Assembly (NCBI RefSeq): GCF_000686805.1
Contig: NZ_KK366019.1
Location: forward strand, 1 to 64,000
Length of the DNA stretch: 64,000 nt
Direction of reading: 5' to 3'
Origin: Bacillus sp. UNC41MFS5
Lineage (GTDB): Bacteria; Bacillota; Bacilli; Bacillales_B; DSM-18226
How positions within the stretch are numbered: the first letter of the stretch is position 1; each line of letters starts with the position of its first letter. Below, in pieces: positions 25,759 through 38,000 of the stretch. The notes below the pieces were generated by a model, which was not told the origin of the DNA, did no database searches, and saw nothing but the letters and a program-made list of their open reading frames with translations. The position numbers and the translations under genes were made by a program.

Positions 25759-26027
25759 CTATTTTGCCTCCAAAACGAAATTTAAAACCATATAATAGAT
25801 TAGCAGATTTTATCGAAATTTAATACATTTATTTGAAAAACTTACATATTTTTATCTGGATTTTCTGGAAAATATTTTTTCTAGGACTTCATTTAAAAAA
25901 TTTCCCGAAATGGAAATAATTTTTTGTATTATATGACAAATTTTTCAACAAGGGTCTATGATTCTATCCCAATAATTAGTAGAATAATCTTGCAATACTA
26001 ATATTATTGTCGAAGGGTGGAAAAAGT

Positions 26028-29000
26028 GTGAAGAGACAGATAAAAAGAAGCATGAAAAGACGTATGCTTAATACTTCTCTAGCAACAGTGTTAGCGCTTA
26101 CAACCGTTCCGTTGAATATTTTCCCATATGCTGCAAAGGCTGAAGGAACAGGGAATACTGCTACACTACGTATCTTGGAAACTACGGACCTGCATTCTAA
26201 TGTTCTTCCGTATGATTATTTCAAAGATGCACCAGTAACAAATTATGGATTAGCAAAAACAGCTACATTAATTAAACAAGCTAGGTCTGAAGCTGACAAC
26301 TCTATGCTATTTGATGCTGGTGATACGATCCAAGGAAATCCACTTGCTAGTTATGTAGCAAAAGTAAATAAATTAGGACCGACTGATACTCATCCTATTT
26401 ACAAAGCAATGAACTATTTGAAATATGATGCAGGTATTGTTGGTAACCATGAATTTAACTATGGATTAGACTACTTAAAAGATGTTCAGGAAGAAGTCCA
26501 ATTTCCAATTGTGAACGCTAACATTTATAAAGACGACCACGACTCCGACTCCACCAATGATGTTAACTATTTCACGCCATATAAAATTGTAGACAAAACG
26601 ATTAAGGATGCTGCCGGCAATGAACATGTGATTAAGGTTGGGGTCATCGGCTTTGCTCCACCTCAAATTATGCAATGGGATAAAGATAACCTAACAGGTA
26701 ATGTCATTACTAAGGATATTGTTTCCCAAGCTAATAAATTTATCCCACAAATGAAGGCAGAGGGAGCAGATGTAATTGTTGCAATTGCTCACTCTGGCTG
26801 TGATATTGCTGCCGAAGGACAAGAAGCAGCGGAAAATGCTGTTTATGATTTAACAAAAGTGGCGGGCATAGATGCCATGCTTTTCGGACATGCACATGTT
26901 AACTTCCCTGGTGATGCATCATTTACAGGGAAGACTGGAATCGATAATACTAATGGTAAAATCAATGGTGTTCAAGCTGTTGAAGCAGGCTTCTGGGGAA
27001 ATAACCTTGGTGTGCTTGACTTAGCTCTTGTTCAGGATACAAACGGCAAATGGACCGTTGATAAATCAAATTCTAAATCAGTTAACCGTCCTGTGGACGC
27101 AAATACAGTTTCAGACGCACAAATCGTAAGTGATGCAAAAGCTATTCACGACCAAACAAGGGCATATGTTAATGGAAAACTCGGTACGACAGAGATTCCA
27201 ATGCACAGCTTCTTCACACGTGTCATGGATGACGCTTCCACACAAATTGTTAACGCAGCGCAGATGGATTATGTGAAAAAGGCGATTGCAAACACAGAAT
27301 ATAAGGATTATCCAGTCCTTGCTGCAGCAGCTCCATTTAAAGGCGGCCGCGGCGGCGTAGCCGATTATACAAACATTGCTAAAGGCGATGTAACCATTAA
27401 GAGTGCAGCGGATTTATACTTGTTCGATAACACATTAAAGGCTCTTGAAGTTACAGGCGATCAAGTGAAGCGATGGATTGAAGAATCAGCGAAACAATTT
27501 AATACGATTGACCCGAATAATGCAGAACAGCAAGATTTACTTGATTACGATTTCCGCCCTTACAATTATGATGTCATTGATGGTGTGAAATACGAAATTG
27601 ATGTGACAAAGCCTAAAGGTGAGCGTGTTGTGAACCTTAGAATGATGGATGGAACTCCTGTAAAGATGGACCAAAAATTCATCATTGCCACAAATAACTA
27701 TCGTGCTGGAGGAAGCGGCGGTCTAGCTGAATTGAAGAATTTAAAACCTGTTGTAGATTCTCCATTCGAAAACCGGCAAATCCTTATGGATTATATCAGT
27801 GCGCAAGGTAATATCAATCCTGTCGCAGATAACAACTGGAAAATCGCTCCGATTGGCGGCGTAGCAAAGGTTGTATTCCATTCTGCTCCGGATGCTAAGG
27901 CATACATTGATCAACAGCCAGATGTTAAAGATCTTGGTGCATCAACAACTAAACAAGGATATGACCTATTTGAATTAGACCAAAACGTACACGTTCAATT
28001 ATTAGGAATCAATGACTTCCACGGTCAATTAGATTACTCTACAAAGGTTTCTAACCGTGATGTTGGTGGAATTGAGTACTTAGCTGCTTACCTAAAACAA
28101 AGAGAGGCAACTAACCCTGCTAACACTTTAATGGTACAGGCTGGCGACTTAGTAGGTGCAAGCCGTCCGGTTTCGGCCCTTTTACAAGACGAACCAACCA
28201 TCCGTTTCATGAATGAAATCGGTATGGACATTGGCACAATCGGTAACCATGAATTTGATGAAGGCGTTGCAGAAATGAAACGTTTAATCAATGGTGGTTC
28301 CCATCCAAAAACCGTTGAAAAGTATGGTGAATTTGAAGGAGCAGATTTCCAATACGTTGTGGCTAACGTTGAGGATGAAAAAACGGGCGAATTAATTTTA
28401 CCTCCATATGCAATAAAAGAAGTTGATGGCGTCAAGATTGGTTTCATCGGTGTCGTAACAACTGAAACACCAACTATCGTTACCGCAAGCGGTGTGGCAG
28501 GTGTTAAATTCACAGATGAAGTGGAAGCAATCAACAAATATGCTGCTGAGTTAAAAGAACAAGGTGTAGAATCTATCGTAGTTCTTGCCCATGATCCTGG
28601 TACATCAGCATCTAATGGAGACAATCCAACAGGTAAAGTTGTCGACATGGCCAAAGCAATAGATGATGAAGTAGACGTTATTTACGGTGCACACGATCAT
28701 AAATACTTGAACTCAACAGTTGACGGTAAATTACTCGTTCAATCTTATTCATATGGTACAGCATTCTCTGATGTTGACCTAACAATTGACCCAGTTACAA
28801 AAGATATCGTCACAAAAACAGCTGAAGTTGCCTCGACCTTTAAAGACGGTATTACTCCAGATGCAAAAATTAAGGCTGAGCTTGATGCGTATAAGGAGTA
28901 TATTGCTCCACAAACAAACCAAGTTGTTGGGGTTACAACTGCACCAATTTCTCGTGCACAAAATAAATCTGGGGAAGCCCCAATGGGTAACCTTATTGCC

Positions 29001-30488
29001 GATAGCATGCGAGCTAAAACTGGTACACAGTTTGCATTCATGAATATTGGCGGCGTTCGTGATGAAATCAAACAAGCAGGAAATGTTACTTGGGGTGATT
29101 TATTCGCCATCCAACCATTCGGTAATGATGTTGTTAGCTTAAAGATTACAGGAGATCAAGTAAGAACATTAATCAATCAGCAATTCCAAGCTGACAGATA
29201 CCGGATTATGCAAATTTCAGGTTTAAGCTATACCTGGTCGGATAAGTTACCTTTAGGACAAAAAGTTGTCGACATCTACCTTCCAGACGGTTCAAAAATT
29301 GACCCTACGGCAGAGTATAGTGTGTCGGTAAATAACTTTATGGCTGATGGCGGCGACGGATTCACCATCCTTAAACAGGGTAAAGAACGTACAACTTGGA
29401 CTTCTGACTTAGACGCTTTAGTTGATTTTGTTAAAACGATTGAAGGTCCAATTACTGCTGAAATTGAAGGAAGAATCAAGCAAGAAGAGGTGACATTGGC
29501 AGCACCTACAGTTGCTTCTGTAACTGACCAATCTACAAAAGTAACAGGTACAGCTTTGGCTGGAACACAAGTTAAGGTAAAAGCAAATGGGACTGTTTTA
29601 GGTAAAGGAACTGCTGCAGAAGATGGAAGCTTTACAATAGACATTCCAGTTCAAAAGGCAGGAACAGAACTAATCGTGACTGCAATGGATACTGCTCTAA
29701 ATGTAAGTTATGATGCAAGAGTGAAAGTATTAGATGTCACAGCACCATTAGCTCCCGTAGTTAATAAAGTAAATGACCAATCCAGATTTGTAACAGGTAC
29801 AGCTGAAGCTGGAGCTAAAGTAGAAGTGAAAAATAGTGAAGCTGTTATCGGTACTGCGACAGCAGGAACAGATGGCAAGTTCACTGTTACAATCCCAGTA
29901 CAAACCAAGGGTACTGTACTTGCAGTAACAGCAACTGATGCATCTGGTAACGTAAGCGCCGTATCAACCGTTACAGTAACTGATGGAACTGCACCTGCAG
30001 CGCCAATGGTTAATGCAGTAAGTAACATAGATAAAGTAGTAACTGGAACAGCTGAAGCTGGTTCAACTGTCACAGTATCTAGCAGCAAAGGTGAGCTCGG
30101 CACTGCCACTACTGGTATGAACGGTAAATTCTCTGTTACCTTATCAGCTGTTCAAGCAGCAGGTACTGGTTTAACTGTAATTGTGTCAGACGCGGCTGGT
30201 AATAAGAGTGCATCAACAACTGTTACAGTTCTTGATCAAATTGCTCCAAGTACACCATCTGTTGATAAAATAACTGTGAACACCACTAAAGTAACTGGTA
30301 ATGCAGAAGCCTATTCAACAGTTGTAGTGAAAGTGAGCGGCCAAGTGATTGGTTCTAATACTGCTGATATATTTGGCAGGTTCTCCGTCTCAATCAAAGA
30401 GCAAAAAGCTGGCAAAATGGTTGAAGTTGTTGCAATCGACAAAGCTGGCAATGTAAGTAAAAAGGAAAAAGTAAAAGTAATAGATTAA
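26028..30488 (+). CDS. yfkN: Secreted double nucleotidase (YfkN-like) with Ig repeats
   Basis: A 1486-aa protein. After a signal peptide (~1-39, ending PYAAKAEG) come two calcineurin-like nucleotidase units in tandem. The first has LETTDLHSNV, GDTIQGNP, GNHEFNYG and GHAHVNF. The second starts near residue 655 with GINDFHGQLD, AGDLVGAS, GNHEFDEG and GAHDHKY. Each is followed by a 5'-nucleotidase C domain. The arrangement matches the trifunctional 2',3'-cyclic phosphodiesterase/3'- and 5'-nucleotidase YfkN. The last ~350 residues are four Big_6-type Ig modules (TGTAEAGAKVEVKN... TATDASGNVS). I see no LPxTG-like sorting motif. Start taken as GTG at 26028, six bases from GAAGGGTGG; the in-frame TTG at 26007 overlaps that site. 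It scavenges phosphate/nucleosides outside the cell. Confidence 0.92.
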   Translation: MKRQIKRSMKRRMLNTSLATVLALTTVPLNIFPYAAKAEGTGNTATLRILETTDLHSNVLPYDYFKDAPVTNYGLAKTATLIKQARSEADNSMLFDAGDTIQGNPLASYVAKVNKLGPTDTHPIYKAMNYLKYDAGIVGNHEFNYGLDYLKDVQEEVQFPIVNANIYKDDHDSDSTNDVNYFTPYKIVDKTIKDAAGNEHVIKVGVIGFAPPQIMQWDKDNLTGNVITKDIVSQANKFIPQMKAEGADVIVAIAHSGCDIAAEGQEAAENAVYDLTKVAGIDAMLFGHAHVNFPGDASFTGKTGIDNTNGKINGVQAVEAGFWGNNLGVLDLALVQDTNGKWTVDKSNSKSVNRPVDANTVSDAQIVSDAKAIHDQTRAYVNGKLGTTEIPMHSFFTRVMDDASTQIVNAAQMDYVKKAIANTEYKDYPVLAAAAPFKGGRGGVADYTNIAKGDVTIKSAADLYLFDNTLKALEVTGDQVKRWIEESAKQFNTIDPNNAEQQDLLDYDFRPYNYDVIDGVKYEIDVTKPKGERVVNLRMMDGTPVKMDQKFIIATNNYRAGGSGGLAELKNLKPVVDSPFENRQILMDYISAQGNINPVADNNWKIAPIGGVAKVVFHSAPDAKAYIDQQPDVKDLGASTTKQGYDLFELDQNVHVQLLGINDFHGQLDYSTKVSNRDVGGIEYLAAYLKQREATNPANTLMVQAGDLVGASRPVSALLQDEPTIRFMNEIGMDIGTIGNHEFDEGVAEMKRLINGGSHPKTVEKYGEFEGADFQYVVANVEDEKTGELILPPYAIKEVDGVKIGFIGVVTTETPTIVTASGVAGVKFTDEVEAINKYAAELKEQGVESIVVLAHDPGTSASNGDNPTGKVVDMAKAIDDEVDVIYGAHDHKYLNSTVDGKLLVQSYSYGTAFSDVDLTIDPVTKDIVTKTAEVASTFKDGITPDAKIKAELDAYKEYIAPQTNQVVGVTTAPISRAQNKSGEAPMGNLIADSMRAKTGTQFAFMNIGGVRDEIKQAGNVTWGDLFAIQPFGNDVVSLKITGDQVRTLINQQFQADRYRIMQISGLSYTWSDKLPLGQKVVDIYLPDGSKIDPTAEYSVSVNNFMADGGDGFTILKQGKERTTWTSDLDALVDFVKTIEGPITAEIEGRIKQEEVTLAAPTVASVTDQSTKVTGTALAGTQVKVKANGTVLGKGTAAEDGSFTIDIPVQKAGTELIVTAMDTALNVSYDARVKVLDVTAPLAPVVNKVNDQSRFVTGTAEAGAKVEVKNSEAVIGTATAGTDGKFTVTIPVQTKGTVLAVTATDASGNVSAVSTVTVTDGTAPAAPMVNAVSNIDKVVTGTAEAGSTVTVSSSKGELGTATTGMNGKFSVTLSAVQAAGTGLTVIVSDAAGNKSASTTVTVLDQIAPSTPSVDKITVNTTKVTGNAEAYSTVVVKVSGQVIGSNTADIFGRFSVSIKEQKAGKMVEVVAIDKAGNVSKKEKVKVID

Positions 30489-30491
30489 CAA

Positions 30492-30529
30492 GAAAAAAAT
30501 CCCTGATGAAGTTTTCAGGGATTTTTTTC
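30492..30529. terminator. Bidirectional terminator
   Basis: AAAATCCCTGA/TTCAGGGATTTT stem with A- and T-runs on the two sides, between convergent genes. Confidence 0.9.
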
Positions 30530-30542
30530 TTTGATATAAAAA

Positions 30543-31751
30543 CTATGAAAAGATTCGTTCCAACAGCCAAATCGCTCCTAAAAAAAATATGATCAGAGAA
30601 CCAATTTGGACGATTCTACGAGAAATCTTTAATTTAAACAAAAAAGTAAGTAATGGCAATAGTAAAAGAACGATAGCTAACTGCACAGATTCAATTCCCA
30701 GATTGAAATTAATTAATGCAACAGCAAGATGACTCTTAGCAATCTCCATTTCCTTTAAGATACTAGCAAATCCAAGACCATGTATTAAACCGAATAGAAA
30801 GGTGATACTCCAGCGGTGTTTAATCTCCTTCCGTAAAATATTCTCTAACGCGACGTAACAAATACTAAAGGCGATGGTGGCTTCAACAAAACGAGAAGGC
30901 AGTGTGATCCAACCTAACACAGCAAGGGTAAGGGTGATGCTGTGTGCCAGTGTAAAGGACGTGACTATCGAAATGTACTGTTTAATAGTTTGTTTTCTTA
31001 ACAACAAGGCAAAGAGAAATAATAGGTGATCATAGCCCGTAATTATATGAAGCATCCCTAATTTGAAAAATGAAAACCAAGAAGAGGTCGATGATTGCTC
31101 CACTGGTTGAGCCGTCTTTGGTTGTGGTTGTTCCGTATCAGGCTGGGTGGTTTGATCCTGACCTTGCTCTTGTTGCACCTCTGTTAAAAGAATCGTCCAA
31201 GTCCGTTCCTTCCCCTGTATTATCGCCTCACTTGACTGGCCCATATAGGATGCCGAAATCAAATCAACATAGTTCGTTCCTGTATCATTAAAATAAAAGC
31301 CGTCATTATAAACAATCGTGTCTCCTGCCGAAAAGGCCGGAAAGGTCATCGTCGTGGAAAGAAACTCTTTATTTTCCTTTTTAACCAGCTTCATTGTTTC
31401 GACTGTAGGAGTTACTTCTTTGTTGTTCTTGTCCAACGTCAAGCCTTCAGTAATTAACTCTTCAATATGATGCTGCTCTTTTTTTATTTCAGATTTTTCA
31501 AGGACCCAGTTTTTATTTAGGTCAATATCGGGTAATAGTTCAATAAGGGATAAAGTATCTAGAGTGAATACCAATTCAGTCTTCTTTTCATCCATCGTTA
31601 TTTTTGTATAACTTGCACTATATGCATGGGCATCAGCAAGCGTAGGGAAAGAGATGAAAGTAATAAGAAGGATGGAAAGAAAACTACCGTAATATCGACT
31701 TCTATCGAAAAAACTCACAGATCGTCGTAATTTGTATAAAAATGAATGCAC
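30543..31751 (-). CDS. HupE/UreJ_2-like membrane protein with ectodomain
   Basis: A 402-aa protein: signal-like N-terminus (~20-42, ending LADAHAYS), a ~170-aa extracytoplasmic domain, a Gln/Thr/Pro linker (~190-215) and six or seven TM helices carrying HupE/UreJ_2 motifs (HIITGYDHLLFL, FTLAHSITLTLAVLG, FGLIHGLGFAS, FNLGIESVQL). The conserved His residues in the membrane suggest metal handling (nickel/cobalt in the family), but this lineage is often just called HupE-like and its substrate is unknown. GTG start with AGGAGGT 6 nt upstream. No hydrogenase or urease gene lies in the window. Confidence 0.82.
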   Translation of the reverse strand: MHSFLYKLRRSVSFFDRSRYYGSFLSILLITFISFPTLADAHAYSASYTKITMDEKKTELVFTLDTLSLIELLPDIDLNKNWVLEKSEIKKEQHHIEELITEGLTLDKNNKEVTPTVETMKLVKKENKEFLSTTMTFPAFSAGDTIVYNDGFYFNDTGTNYVDLISASYMGQSSEAIIQGKERTWTILLTEVQQEQGQDQTTQPDTEQPQPKTAQPVEQSSTSSWFSFFKLGMLHIITGYDHLLFLFALLLRKQTIKQYISIVTSFTLAHSITLTLAVLGWITLPSRFVEATIAFSICYVALENILRKEIKHRWSITFLFGLIHGLGFASILKEMEIAKSHLAVALINFNLGIESVQLAIVLLLLPLLTFLFKLKISRRIVQIGSLIIFFLGAIWLLERIFS

Positions 31752-32026
31752 AAACGAACCTCCTGAAAACGTTTAAAATAGTTTACGAAATTTACAAAAA
31801 TTTTTAATAAGGGCAAAGCCTCCTTAAATATAATCACATTTTATCTGAATTTGTATACAGTAATGAAAAATTATTTTGGCTATTTAGAAATAATTGTATA
31901 AATATTTCTATTTCCAAAGTATTGAAAATTTTGTAGAATTATAGAGTAATATAATACCTTGGTATGATAGCGATGTAAGCGTTTTTTACTAGGGTAAATG
32001 AAATTACTACAAAGGGTGGTAGATGG

Positions 32027-35000
32027 ATGAAAGTAGGACATAGGAAGTTTAAACGCTGGACAAGCACGTCCATGGCATCACTCCTCTTGATCAGTACCTT
32101 TTTGCCAAGTGGTCTAAGTACTAGAGCACATGCAGAACAAGCTGATCATATTGTTATCTCTCAAGTTTTTGGTGGGGGAGGAAATGGAACTGGAACTAAT
32201 GCAGCTCCATACAATAAAGACTTTATTGAATTATACAATCCTACTGATCAATCAGTTGATCTAACAGGATGGTCTGTTCAATATGCCTCTTCAGGGGGAA
32301 CGGGTTGGACACCAACTCCATTGACTGGAACAATTCCAGCTCATGGGTATTACCTTATTTCCGAAGGTGGCGGTGCAGCAGGAGTAAATCTTCCAACTCC
32401 GGAGGCTTCAGGTGCTATTTCCATGTCCGGTACCGCTGGTAAGGTTGCGTTATTTAAAGACAAAACCACAGCTGCTTCAGGTGCCAAACCAACAGAAGCA
32501 ATTGACTTTGTTGGCTTCGGGAGTGCAACTGCTTTTGAAGGATCAGGTCCAACTAAAGCTCCATCAAACACAACAAGCGTTCAACGCCGTCCATATGCGA
32601 ACGTGGACCCTGCTCCTGGCAAAGGAAATGCATGGGACACAGATGACAACGCTGCGGACTTCAATACTGGTGCAGTAACTCCAAGAAACACAACAAGCAC
32701 ACCTGAAACCCCAATGGTTCCAGTAACAAGCTTGCAGCCAAAAGGAAATACGATTCAGTTTTTACAACAACAGGATAATTCAGTAACAGTTAAAGGTGGT
32801 GCCGAAGCGGCAGAACCTGGCTCAACGGTGAAGGTATATGAAACAGCTGCAAAGGGAACAGCCCTTGGCACAGCTACAGCAGCAGCTGACGGTTCGTTTG
32901 AAATCAGTTTCACCGCTGCTACAGCACTTCCAGCTGTTTACGTGTCGGCCAAGCAAGGCGACATGGATGAAAGTACAGCCATCCAAATAGATAAAGCAAC
33001 AGCATCAACAAACATTAATGTCGAGAAATTAAGCTATATGGTAACAGGTGGTTCAGGAACATTAATCGGTAATGCGGGTGCAGCTGTTAAGGATTCCATC
33101 ATCAATGTGTATCCAAATGAAACAGCAAGTGCATCTGAATTACTTGCATCAGCAACAGCAGGTACAACAGGGGACTTTAACGTTAAAATTGCCACCAATG
33201 CACCTGATAAAGTGTACGTAACACAACAAACAACAACAACTAAAGGCATCAAGCTTCCAAGTGCTCCTGTAGCCATTGAAAAGGCAGTATTAGATACCAT
33301 TACACCGCTTAACGTAGTGAAAGCAACAGATTCAAAAGGGATCTTAACGAACCTAAACGGGTTCTTCACAGTGGATGGTGTAGTAACCATTCAAAATGGC
33401 ATTCTTGGTACACAGAAAAATAATTTCTACATCCAAGATGTAACAGGCGGTATTAATGTTTTTGGCAGCTATGATTCTGGTCTTACCGTACAACGCGGTG
33501 ACAAATTGAGAGTGACAGGTAAGGTCATTGTTTATAACGGTATGACTGAGTTTGAACCAACAGCAATTCAACGACTTGATGAAGGCCTTGCCCTTCCAAC
33601 GACCAAAGATATTACGATTCTTGATTTAAATACATTTACCACTGCTGAACCACTCGAAGGAAGCCTTGTTTCCGTAACTGGAAAAGTTTCTGCAGTAACT
33701 GCAACAGGAACAAATTACAACGTAACTTTAGTGGATGAAAATACGAAAGCAACCACCATCCGTGTTATGGGGAATACTGGAATCAAACCAGATACGGATC
33801 TAGTAATTGGTAAAAGCTATACGATTACAGGTATTGTTGGTCAATATACAACCAATGCTACCCACGTGAATGGATACCAAGTATTCCCGCGTGACGTGAA
33901 AGATATTGCGTCCATTTTAGGAATCTCACACACTGCATTAACAGAAGTATATAAAGATACAAATGTTGAATTCGCAGCCAATGCTGATGGTGCAGAAGCA
34001 GTAACGGTTTACTACCGAGCAACAGGGGCAACTGAGTATACTCCATTACTAATGGGGACTGATGACAGTGGCCGTTATACAGCAACATTGGATGCAGCGA
34101 ATGTTCCAGCAAACGGCTTTGAATACTATATCGAAGCAAAAGCTGGTACAAAGGTACAATCTTCTGGAACTAGTGCAGCTCCACATTCAGTCTCTTTAAT
34201 TGAGGACAATGTAGGTCCAGCCTTCAGCGGCGAGACCCCTCAAAAAGATGCTAAAATGGAAACACCACATCCAGAAATTTCAGCATTAATTAATGACCCA
34301 AGTGGTGTGGATGAAGCATCTGTTCAAATGTGGCTAGATGGCAAAGAACTGAAGGCTCCAGAAGCTACCATTACACGAATGCAGGTAAAGTATACTCCAA
34401 CCGAAGATCTTGCGATTGGTGTTCATACAGTTAAAGTATCTGCAGCAGACGTAAAAGGAAATACAAATACAAAAGAGTGGACATTTGAAGTTGTTCCTCG
34501 TTTTGATGGTGGTAATCACTATCGTGGTACGACGCACAACCACACTAACATTTCACATGATGGTGCTGGTACACTAGAAGATGCATTAAAAGCTGGTCAA
34601 AAATATAATTACGACTGGTTTGCTTTCTCTGATCACTCGCACGATATTGACCCTGAAAAATTAGGAACAGATACAGTTGAGCGTAAAGCAAAAGATGGTA
34701 CAACTGTCATGCAGGAACGTTCCGGTGGAACACAGTGGCAAACAACGAAAGATCTTGCAAAACAATATACAAAGAACGGTGAATACGTCGTCTTCCCAGC
34801 ATTTGAAATGACCTCGACAACATGGGGACATTCCAATATCTTTGGTACAGAGAATTTTATTGACCGTAACATTAATGGTAAGCAATACCAAGACTTAAAT
34901 CAGTATTATGCATGGGTATTAACATACGACAATATCGTTGGTCAATTTAACCACCCTGATATGTCAGCCAATGCCTTTAACAACTTTAAGCCTTACAATA

Positions 35001-38000
35001 GTGATGTCGATAAATTATTTACCATGCTAGAAGTAGGTAATGGTTCCGGTCACTACGGCTATGCCAATGCCGAAGCAAAATATTTCTCAACACTAGATTT
35101 GGGCTGGCACCTTGCTCCTACTTATGGTGAAGATAATCATGAAGGAACATGGGGTCAAATCAATGCCCGTACAGTTATCGTTGCAGACGATCTTTCTCAG
35201 GATTCTTTAATGAACTCGATGCGTAATATGCGCGTGTACATGGAAGAAGATCCAAACTTCACATTAGATGTTTCTGCTAATGGATACTATATGGGATCAA
35301 CTGTTGATAGCAAGAAATTAAACTTTACCATTTCTGGTAGTGACACAGTTGCAGAAGCAAAAAATACAACTGACTATGATTATCTTCCAGCATCTTATAA
35401 GTCAGATGATAGAATTGCTAAAGTTGAATTAATCTCAAACGGCAATAAAGTAGTCGACTCTATTACACCAATGGAAAAAGACTTTACTTGGACACCAGAA
35501 TATACGGTAACAGGTGGCCAGCAATGGTTTGTTGTTAAAGTTACTCAAATGGACGGCGAACGTATTTATTCTTCTCCAATCTGGTCAAAAGAAGAATCGG
35601 TTGATGTAAAAGTAAACAGCATTGATATTGACGGCGGAGTTATCGTTGGCGGAAACCCTGCAACATTAAAAGCAGCAGTTGCGAACAATGGTACTGAAAC
35701 TGTTAAAAATCTAAAAGTAGATTTCTATTATGATGAAGTAAAAACTGATAATTTTATCGGCACAAATAATATCTCATCTATTTTATCTAAAGCGTCCGCT
35801 ACAGCAACAGCTACATGGGCAAGCCCAATTAAAGGCGACCATAAGATCATTGCTGTGGTAACATCCTTAGACGGACTTGATCTTGGTGATGTTCAATACA
35901 CATTACCTGTAAAAATCAAAGAGCCGCTTGGAATAAAAGTATTAATTGATGCGAACCACAACAACGAAAACACAAGTACAGATGGCGGTACGTATAAGGA
36001 TAACTTAAAAGCCTTTACGCTTATGCTTCAAAAAGAAGGATATACAGTTACTGAAAATAAAACAACCTTAACAGACGAAGTGTTAAGCACAACAAAAGTA
36101 TTAGTGCTTACACACGGAAAAGCTTTAACAGCGGATGAAATAGCAGCTGTAGGTAAGTTTGTAAAAGGTGGCGGTTCCTTATTAATGGCTGGTAAGAGCA
36201 ATAACAGTACAGACCCTACCATTAATAACGGAGTTCTAAGTGAAATTGGTTCAAGCATTCGAATGGGTAATGATGGTGTATTTGATGATAGTAAGAGTGG
36301 AAACTTCTGGAGTGATCCAGCTGTTAGCCCATTTGCAGTTAGAGTACATCCAGGATTAGTATCCAACCATATAACTGACCGCGTATCATTTGTTGATTAT
36401 TACAGCGGAACAAGTTTATCTGGGGCGGATAATAAGGCATTAACCGAATCAGATAAAGTAACCATCCTTGCAAAAGGAAATGAAACAACGTACCAAGGAA
36501 AAGTTTTAGGCGGATTCACATATGATGCCGTTTCTGATGCAACAGGCGGATCAGCCATTCCATTAATCGCCTCTGAAGAAATCGGCGAAAATGGGCGAAT
36601 CATTGTTTCAGGGATGAACATCTTTAATGATAAGCAGATGGATGAATCTTATGAACCAAAGGGCAACGACGAATTAATTTTTAACTCAGTCAATTGGTTG
36701 GCACATCGTGAAATGAAAGTGCAAAATATTGCAGATGTACGTAAACTGGCTGATGATACTGATGTAGTAGTAGAAGGAACCGTTACAACTGGAGCAGGCG
36801 TCTTCTTTGATGCATTCAACTTACAAGATGAGACTGGCGGTATCATGGCTTACCTTGAAGTTCCAGATGGTTCGATAAAACCAGGCGACAAAGTACGTGT
36901 TTATGGACACATTAAGAGATTTGATAATAATATTGAATTAGAGTTTACTAGCTTTGCAAAAGATGTTATTAAGCTTGGATCAGGTGAACCTGTCCAACCG
37001 AAACTAGTACCAACTGGTGAAGCAACTTCTCTTGCCAACCAAGGATTCCTAGTAAAGGTTAGAGGGCAAGTCGTATCTAAGTTTGACGAAAATTCTTATG
37101 TAATCAATGATGGTTCTGGTGATGTGTTAGTGTTCACGGATGGATACATTGTGAACCAAAGCAATGTTCAGGTACCAGTTCTTAAAACGGGTGACACATT
37201 AGAAGCAGTTGGTTTATCTGGTGCTTTTGCACAGGGTACACGTATCCGTGTAAGAGACACGAAAGAATTAATTGGAACAGCAGATACAACTGCGCCAGAA
37301 AAACCGTTTGTAAATGCTGTGACTGATGCTGATGAAGTAATCAATGGAACAGCAGAAGCGGGCTCTAAAGTTGTCGCAAAAGTAGAAGGCAAAGAAATAG
37401 GTACAGCAACCGTTAATGCTGAAGGTGAACTTACAATGACCATAGCTAAACAAGTAGCAGGCGTAAAGATTGCTGTAACAGCTACTGATGAAGCGGGTAA
37501 TGTAAGTGAAGCGGCTGAAATAACTGTAAGTGACGTAACTGCACCAGCAGCACCTGTAGTAAGCGGTGATGTGAAAGATAACGATTTAGTTATCAAAGGT
37601 ACAGCAGAGGTGGGAGCAACCGTTAGTGCTCACGTAAACGATCAAGAGATTGGCACAGCAACAGCTACTGATGAAGGTAAATTTACAATGACCATAGCTA
37701 AACAAGTAGCAGGCGTGAAAATTGTTGTAACAGCTACTGACAAAGCGGGAAATGTAAGCTTAAAGACTGAAAAAACAGTCCAAGACGAAAAAGTTACTAC
37801 TGTGAGTGTCGCAACAGACAAGCCTGGTACACAGGTCTTTAAAGATTCAATTCAGTTTACTGCTACTTCAGAAGGAAGCAGGAGCCCTGAATATCGCTTC
37901 TATATCCTAGATAAAAAGGGAGTCGTAATCGTATTACAAGATTATGGAGTCGGCAATACTTTGACATGGACAGCAAAAAATACAGGCACCTATACTATTT

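Noticed and set aside
26008..26014. TGTCGAA as a Spo0A box before the YfkN-like gene
   Set aside because: It overlaps the ribosome binding site, so it is more likely chance than an operator.
29708..30109. 133-aa antisense ORF in the YfkN-like gene
   Set aside because: Val/Ala/Thr-rich composition is the mirror of Ig-repeat coding sequence; other long antisense ORFs in 28088-29644 and 37168-37596 were rejected for the same reason.
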